From DATARH01 sp036489765 (lineage in GTDB: Bacteria; Pseudomonadota; Alphaproteobacteria; ATCC43930; CGMCC-115725): DNA of 64,000 nucleotides. The stretch's first letter is position 1, and each line of letters opens with the position of its first letter. Where the stretch lies: contig DASXFE010000059.1 of assembly GCA_036489765.1 (NCBI GenBank), positions 10,356 through 74,355 on the forward strand. The letters run 5' to 3'. This document shows positions 61,816-64,000 of the stretch, piece by piece. The notes under the pieces were generated by a model. That model saw nothing but the letters and a program-made list of their open reading frames with translations, searched no databases and was not told the DNA's origin. Made by a program: the position numbers and the translations under genes.

Positions 61816-62967
61816 TCAGAACACGTCCGCCGGGTCGGCGCGCCGCAGGTTGCCGAGCGACAGAAACGCCGAGGCCGCGGACATGGCGAGAGCGGCTCCC
61901 AGCACGGCGATCAGGTTCGGCGCGGTCATATCGACGGGCAACAGGGTCGCGCTGCGGATCTGGGCGTAGATCGCCACGGCCGCGACCGCGGCCGGCACGA
62001 AGGCGACGAACACGATCATCGCCGCCTCGACCATGACCACGGTGGCCAGATAGGCGTCGGTGTAGCCGATCGCCTTCAGCGTGGCGAATTCGGGCAGGTG
62101 TCGCGCGATCTGGGTGGCCAGGGTCTGGTAAAGCACCATGATCCCGACGATAAACGAGATGATGAGCCCCGAACCGAAGATGAGGCCGACCGAGGTTCGC
62201 GTCGTCCAGTATGTATCCTCATGTTCGGTCAGCGCCGGGCGGGTGAAGACCCGGACGTCGTTCGGCAGCGCCCGGGCGAGGGCATCGGCCGTTTTTTGCA
62301 CGTCCGCACCCGGCGTCACAGTGATCAATCCGAGGTTGACGGCATCTGCCGGCCGAGGCGCGAGCAGGCGGAAGAAATTCGCCTCGTCCATAACCGCGAC
62401 CGCCATCCCGAGAAACCCGGTCCCCAGCCTGTAGTCGCCGCCGATCGTCGCTTTGCGGTTGTCGAGGAGGATTTCGGTGCCCGCGGTCAGCGGTCCGAAG
62501 ATCGAGCGCGAGGCGCCGTCGACGAGGATGGTATCGGGCCGCGCGAGGGTGGCCCCCTGCCGTTCGATATCGGGGACGGCGAAGGGATGCGCCGCCGGAT
62601 CGAAGCCGATCAGGAAAGCGTCGAGGCGATAGCCGCCGCGAGGTTCCTGCCATTTGGCGCCGGCGAAATAAAGCGGCGTCGCCTGAGCCACGCCGGGGAC
62701 CTTCGCAGCCTCGGCCAGGCGGACGCGCGGGAACTGTCCGGGCTCGGCCTGGAAGGCATAGTCCGTCGAGCACAGCAGCAGATCGAAACGGAGATGATCG
62801 TAAACCAGCATCCCGCCCCGCGGCACGGCAACGAAAAAGCCGAGCTCGACGAATACGAGCAGGATCGCGATAAACACGCCCGCGACAGCCAGCACCGTGC
62901 GGCCCTTCTCGTGCGCGAGAATGCGCCAGGCGAGCCGTAAGACGGCCCCGGGGCCGGGCCGCTCCAT
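61816..62967 (-). CDS. DevC/FtsX-type ABC transporter permease (second)
   Basis: 383 residues, homologous in layout to the next permease: helix at about 22-46 (GRTVLAVAGVFIAILLVFVE), extracytoplasmic domain, then three helices with HLPEFATLKAIGYTDAYLAT and the end GNLRRADPADVF, parallel to the other subunit's SADPAEIF. Two distinct permeases imply a heterodimer. ATG 62967; a TTG one codon earlier is less likely. No DevB/HlyD-type membrane-fusion protein is in the window. Confidence 0.92.
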   Translation of the reverse strand: MERPGPGAVLRLAWRILAHEKGRTVLAVAGVFIAILLVFVELGFFVAVPRGGMLVYDHLRFDLLLCSTDYAFQAEPGQFPRVRLAEAAKVPGVAQATPLYFAGAKWQEPRGGYRLDAFLIGFDPAAHPFAVPDIERQGATLARPDTILVDGASRSIFGPLTAGTEILLDNRKATIGGDYRLGTGFLGMAVAVMDEANFFRLLAPRPADAVNLGLITVTPGADVQKTADALARALPNDVRVFTRPALTEHEDTYWTTRTSVGLIFGSGLIISFIVGIMVLYQTLATQIARHLPEFATLKAIGYTDAYLATVVMVEAAMIVFVAFVPAAVAAVAIYAQIRSATLLPVDMTAPNLIAVLGAALAMSAASAFLSLGNLRRADPADVF

Positions 62968-63028
62968 CAACGCGAAACTCCGAAGAGGTTCGGCGCCCTA
63001 TGGTTACAGGGCGTGGCCGAGACGACCG

Positions 63029-64000
63029 TCACTCCGCCCGCCGGGCATGTGTCGCCTGCCACTCGGCGGCGCGGGGGATGGGCAGGCCCAAATTGTCGCG
63101 GAGGGTCGGGCCTTCGTAGTCCTTGTGAAAGAGGCCGCGGCGTTGGAGTTCGGGGACGAGGAGGCGGACGGTGTCTTCGTGCGAGCCGGGCATGCTGGTC
63201 GATGCCAGCACGAAGCCGTCGCAGGCCGGGGTGGTGAACCATTCCTCCATCTGGTCCGCGACCTGCTTGGGGTTGCCGACGAACATCGGGTGCTCCGCGA
63301 CCGTTCCGCGTCCGGACACTGTGATGAAATCGCGGACGGTCGGGTTTTTCTTGCCCGATTGCCGGATCACCCGGTCGCGAAAGCCCTGGAACGACAGCCC
63401 GGCCAGCTCCTCGTCGCTGAACGGCTCATCCATCGGCTTTAGGGCGAAATCGTAGTTCAGCACCTCGGAGAGGAGGACGAGGGCGTCGACGTCGCGCGCG
63501 GTCGCCTCGATGACCGAGCGTTTTTCCTCTGCGGCCGTTTGGGTCTCGCCGACGCAGACGTAGCAGGCCGGGGCGACGCGCACGCTTGCGGGGTCGCGGC
63601 CGGCGGCGGCGACCGCCGCCTTGAACTGCGCGTATTCCCGGATCCCGTCCTTGAGGTTGTGGTAGACGACAAAGACCAGCTCGCCCCATTTCGCCGCGAA
63701 ACTCTGGCCGCGTCCGGACTGCCCGGCCTGGATCAGCACCGGGTGACCCTGCGGGGAGCGCGGCACACTGAAGGGCCCGCGGGACTGGAAATACTCCCCG
63801 GCGTGGTCGAGCCGATGCACCCTTGCCGGGTCGGCAAAGCGGTTGTTTCCCTTGTCGAGGATGAGGGCGTCGTCTTCCCAGGTGTTCCAGTGGCCGAGCA
63901 CGACATCCATGAACTCGTCGGCCCGCTCATAGCGGTCGGCGTAGCTGTAATGGGAGTCCCGGCCGAAATTCTTGGCGTCCTCGACATTGCGCCCGGTGAC
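63029..64000 (-). CDS. NtaA/SnaA/DszA-type flavin-dependent monooxygenase (5' truncated)
   Basis: Luciferase-like monooxygenase of the NtaA/DszA branch, open at the window edge; 323 C-terminal residues visible (family about 440). Starts within VTGRNVEDAKNFGRDSHYSY, then YERADEFMDVVLGHWNTWED, FSVPRSPQGHPVLIQAGQSG and EEWFTTPACDGFVLASTSM, all typical. The family uses reduced FMN from a partner reductase to oxidise nitrilotriacetate, pristinamycin precursor or dibenzothiophene sulfone. An internal ATG at 63910 is not the start, as the conserved frame runs on to the edge. Confidence 0.92.
   Translation of the reverse strand, partial: VTGRNVEDAKNFGRDSHYSYADRYERADEFMDVVLGHWNTWEDDALILDKGNNRFADPARVHRLDHAGEYFQSRGPFSVPRSPQGHPVLIQAGQSGRGQSFAAKWGELVFVVYHNLKDGIREYAQFKAAVAAAGRDPASVRVAPACYVCVGETQTAAEEKRSVIEATARDVDALVLLSEVLNYDFALKPMDEPFSDEELAGLSFQGFRDRVIRQSGKKNPTVRDFITVSGRGTVAEHPMFVGNPKQVADQMEEWFTTPACDGFVLASTSMPGSHEDTVRLLVPELQRRGLFHKDYEGPTLRDNLGLPIPRAAEWQATHARRAE

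Overview
This 64 kb window is high-GC DNA with almost no gene-free space. It most resembles an alphaproteobacterium (Rhodospirillales/Hyphomicrobiales type). That placement is an inference from several things: branched-chain-amino-acid-type ABC importers, CaiB/BaiF CoA-transferases, luciferase-like monooxygenases and HyuA/HyuB-type enzymes packed together, and palindromic intergenic repeats of the CATTCCCGCGAA-GGCGGG and CATTGCGAGGAG kinds. I saw no rRNA, tRNA, CRISPR array, insertion sequence or phage gene. The content is an environmental catabolic and transport region.

Layout. The left edge cuts an RND efflux pump (2-2161), convergent with a large PAS hybrid histidine kinase (2173-6159). 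From 6378 to 11079 lies a complete branched-chain-type ABC importer whose two ATPases are fused. A minus-strand run (11125-17523) encodes a luciferase-like oxidoreductase, an aldo/keto reductase, a BisC-like molybdoenzyme, an aldehyde dehydrogenase and a PcaC-like protein; a second luciferase-like gene diverges from it. A second minus-strand run (18528-27431) holds a ureide/amide set: a double-domain PuuE-like deacetylase, an amidase with a tiny GatC/AtzG-like partner, an AllA-like ureidoglycolate lyase, a class III aminotransferase and others. From 27670 to 32479 is a second complete branched-chain-type importer in a different gene order. Next come a small minus block (YbaK, TTC38-type TPR protein, old yellow enzyme, CocE hydrolase, alpha/beta hydrolase) and a plus operon 38166-45516 (HyuA, HyuB, Baeyer-Villiger monooxygenase, NTF2-like protein, NHL propeller).

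From 45717 to 58065 the content is acyl-CoA and carboxylic acid chemistry: enoyl-CoA hydratase, 3-hydroxyisobutyrate-dehydrogenase-like, SDR, two paralogous amidohydrolases, HMG-CoA-lyase-like and three CaiB/BaiF CoA-transferases, with an ABC-F ATPase between them. A 0.4 kb scar (58066-58469) carries remnants of two genes, one being the C-terminus of an RTX-type secreted protein. The right end has an NMT1/THI5-like binding protein, a DevA/DevC-type ABC exporter whose ATPase carries a cyclic-nucleotide-binding domain, and a truncated NtaA/DszA-type monooxygenase.

The genes read as scavenging machinery: two high-capacity importers bring in small acids, amides or ureides; amidases, hydantoinase-type ATPases and flavin or molybdenum oxidoreductases open and oxidise them; dehydrogenases, CoA-transferases and lyases pass the products to central metabolism. 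Substrates are not fixed by sequence. The observations I rate highest are the cyclic-nucleotide-domain ABC exporter, the repeat-linked double deacetylase, the RTX scar, the ureide/amide cluster and the HyuAB-monooxygenase operon.
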